The notes below the pieces were generated by a model. That model did not search any database. It had not been told where the DNA came from and saw nothing but the letters and a program-made list of their open reading frames with translations. From NCBI RefSeq assembly GCF_001042715.1, contig NZ_CP009687.1, positions 372,001 through 436,000 on the forward strand: a DNA stretch of 64,000 nucleotides. Reading direction: 5' to 3'. Position numbers and translations under genes: made by a program. The DNA is from Clostridium aceticum. Lineage in GTDB: Bacteria > Bacillota > Clostridia > Peptostreptococcales > Natronincolaceae. Of the stretch, positions 63,557-64,000 are shown piece after piece; the first letter of the stretch is position 1; every line of letters starts with the position of its first letter.

Positions 63557-64000
63557 ATGAATATTTTAGAAAAAATATTTCAAGCCGGCGTTGTTGGGGC
63601 TGGCGGGGCTGGCTTTCCAACCCATATTAAGCTGAAGGGTGTAGCAGAATATTTGTTAATCAATGCAGTGGAATGTGAACCTTTACTAGAAACCGATAAA
63701 TTTTTAATACGGTATAAAAGCCATGAAATCATTGAAACGTTAGGGATTATAGCGGATCAAATTCAAGCAAAAAAAGTTATAATTGGTGTAAAAAAGAAAA
63801 ACACCAGGGAAGTACAAGCCCTTACAAAAGCCATCGAGACTTTAAATTCAAGGGTAGAGCTTTGTTTCCTTAATAACTTTTATCCCGCAGGAGATGAGCA
63901 AGTATTGGTATACGAGCTGACCCAGAGGCAGATTCCCCCTGGAGGCATCCCAAAGGATGTAGGGGTTGTGGTGTGCAATGTAGGCACAGTGGTAAATATC
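63557..64000 (+). CDS. SLBB/RnfC-like electron-transfer protein, PduS type (partial)
   Basis: A frame opens at ATG 63557 behind AAGGGGAGG and runs out of the window after 148 codons. It begins ILEKIFQAGVVGAGGAGFPTHIKL, a glycine-rich flavin/NADH site, and then INAVECEPLLETDKFL and GDEQVLVYELTQRQIPPGGIP, as in RnfC and PduS. PduS-type proteins are flavoprotein iron-sulphur reductases that reduce cobalamin or move electrons across the shell. The cluster-binding part would lie beyond the window. Confidence 0.9.
   Translation, partial: MNILEKIFQAGVVGAGGAGFPTHIKLKGVAEYLLINAVECEPLLETDKFLIRYKSHEIIETLGIIADQIQAKKVIIGVKKKNTREVQALTKAIETLNSRVELCFLNNFYPAGDEQVLVYELTQRQIPPGGIPKDVGVVVCNVGTVVNI

Overview
The window reads as a chromosomal segment of a low-GC, Gram-positive, spore-forming anaerobe, most likely a clostridium of the Alkaliphilus/Natronincola type. 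The evidence is AT-rich intergenic DNA, strong AGGAGG ribosome-binding sites with several TTG/GTG starts, spore-coat genes, an HrcA-type CIRCE site, SAM-I and purine riboswitches, an [FeFe]-hydrogenase with NuoE/NuoF-like partners, and a Firmicutes-type ethanolamine (eut) microcompartment locus. The taxonomic call is inference; no rRNA or tRNA gene is present in the window.

Layout. 0-6.7 kb: tail of an unknown gene, a class II aldolase with a two-subunit CoA-transferase-like operon, a small cysteine-rich protein, a YpeB-like membrane protein, a GNAT acetyltransferase, an 8-oxoguanine glycosylase and a DUF554 membrane protein. 6.9-9.1 kb: CIRCE-groES-groEL. 9.1-9.7 kb: a gene-free unit with its own promoter, 16 copies of an 8-bp repeat and a terminator. 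9.7-12.1 kb: two coat-like genes, an aldo/keto reductase with ferredoxin tail and a thioesterase. 12.1-26.3 kb: purine block. A guanine riboswitch precedes guaB-guaA; a tandem guanine-PRPP riboswitch precedes a purine permease and then purK-E-C-F-M-N-H-D (no purL/QS or purB here).

26.5-36 kb: a sensor kinase with an extracellular solute-binding domain and an NtrC-type regulator stand directly upstream of a clear sigma-54 promoter with upstream dyad sites, driving a TAXI-type TRAP transporter; a chemoreceptor follows. 36-41 kb: metNIQ on the minus strand behind two nearly identical tandem SAM-I riboswitches, a YerC/TrpR-like regulator and an aspartokinase. 41.2-45.7 kb: EtfB-EtfA-FAD oxidase (lactate/glycolate dehydrogenase type) and a YkvI-like permease. 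45.8-47.4 kb: two paralogous tiny hydrophobic proteins with sigma-K-like promoters and a PHP phosphoesterase. 47.7-51.9 kb: hydC-hydB-hydA. 51.9-64 kb: eutVW, an ANTAR-type antitermination leader, then eutA-B-C-L, a BMC protein with a nucleic-acid-binding-like tail, eutE, eutM, eutT, pduL/eutD, an eut-specific protein, eutN and a partial SLBB/PduS-like gene cut by the window end.

The region is seeded with small non-autonomous repeats. The best is a family of four 110-165 bp elements with 17-bp terminal inverted repeats; three copies are bracketed by 10-bp direct repeats, the signature of transposition. Three further palindromic repeat families are present. RNA-based control dominates: five purine/SAM/PRPP aptamers, at least one ANTAR leader and many intrinsic terminators can be read directly from the sequence.
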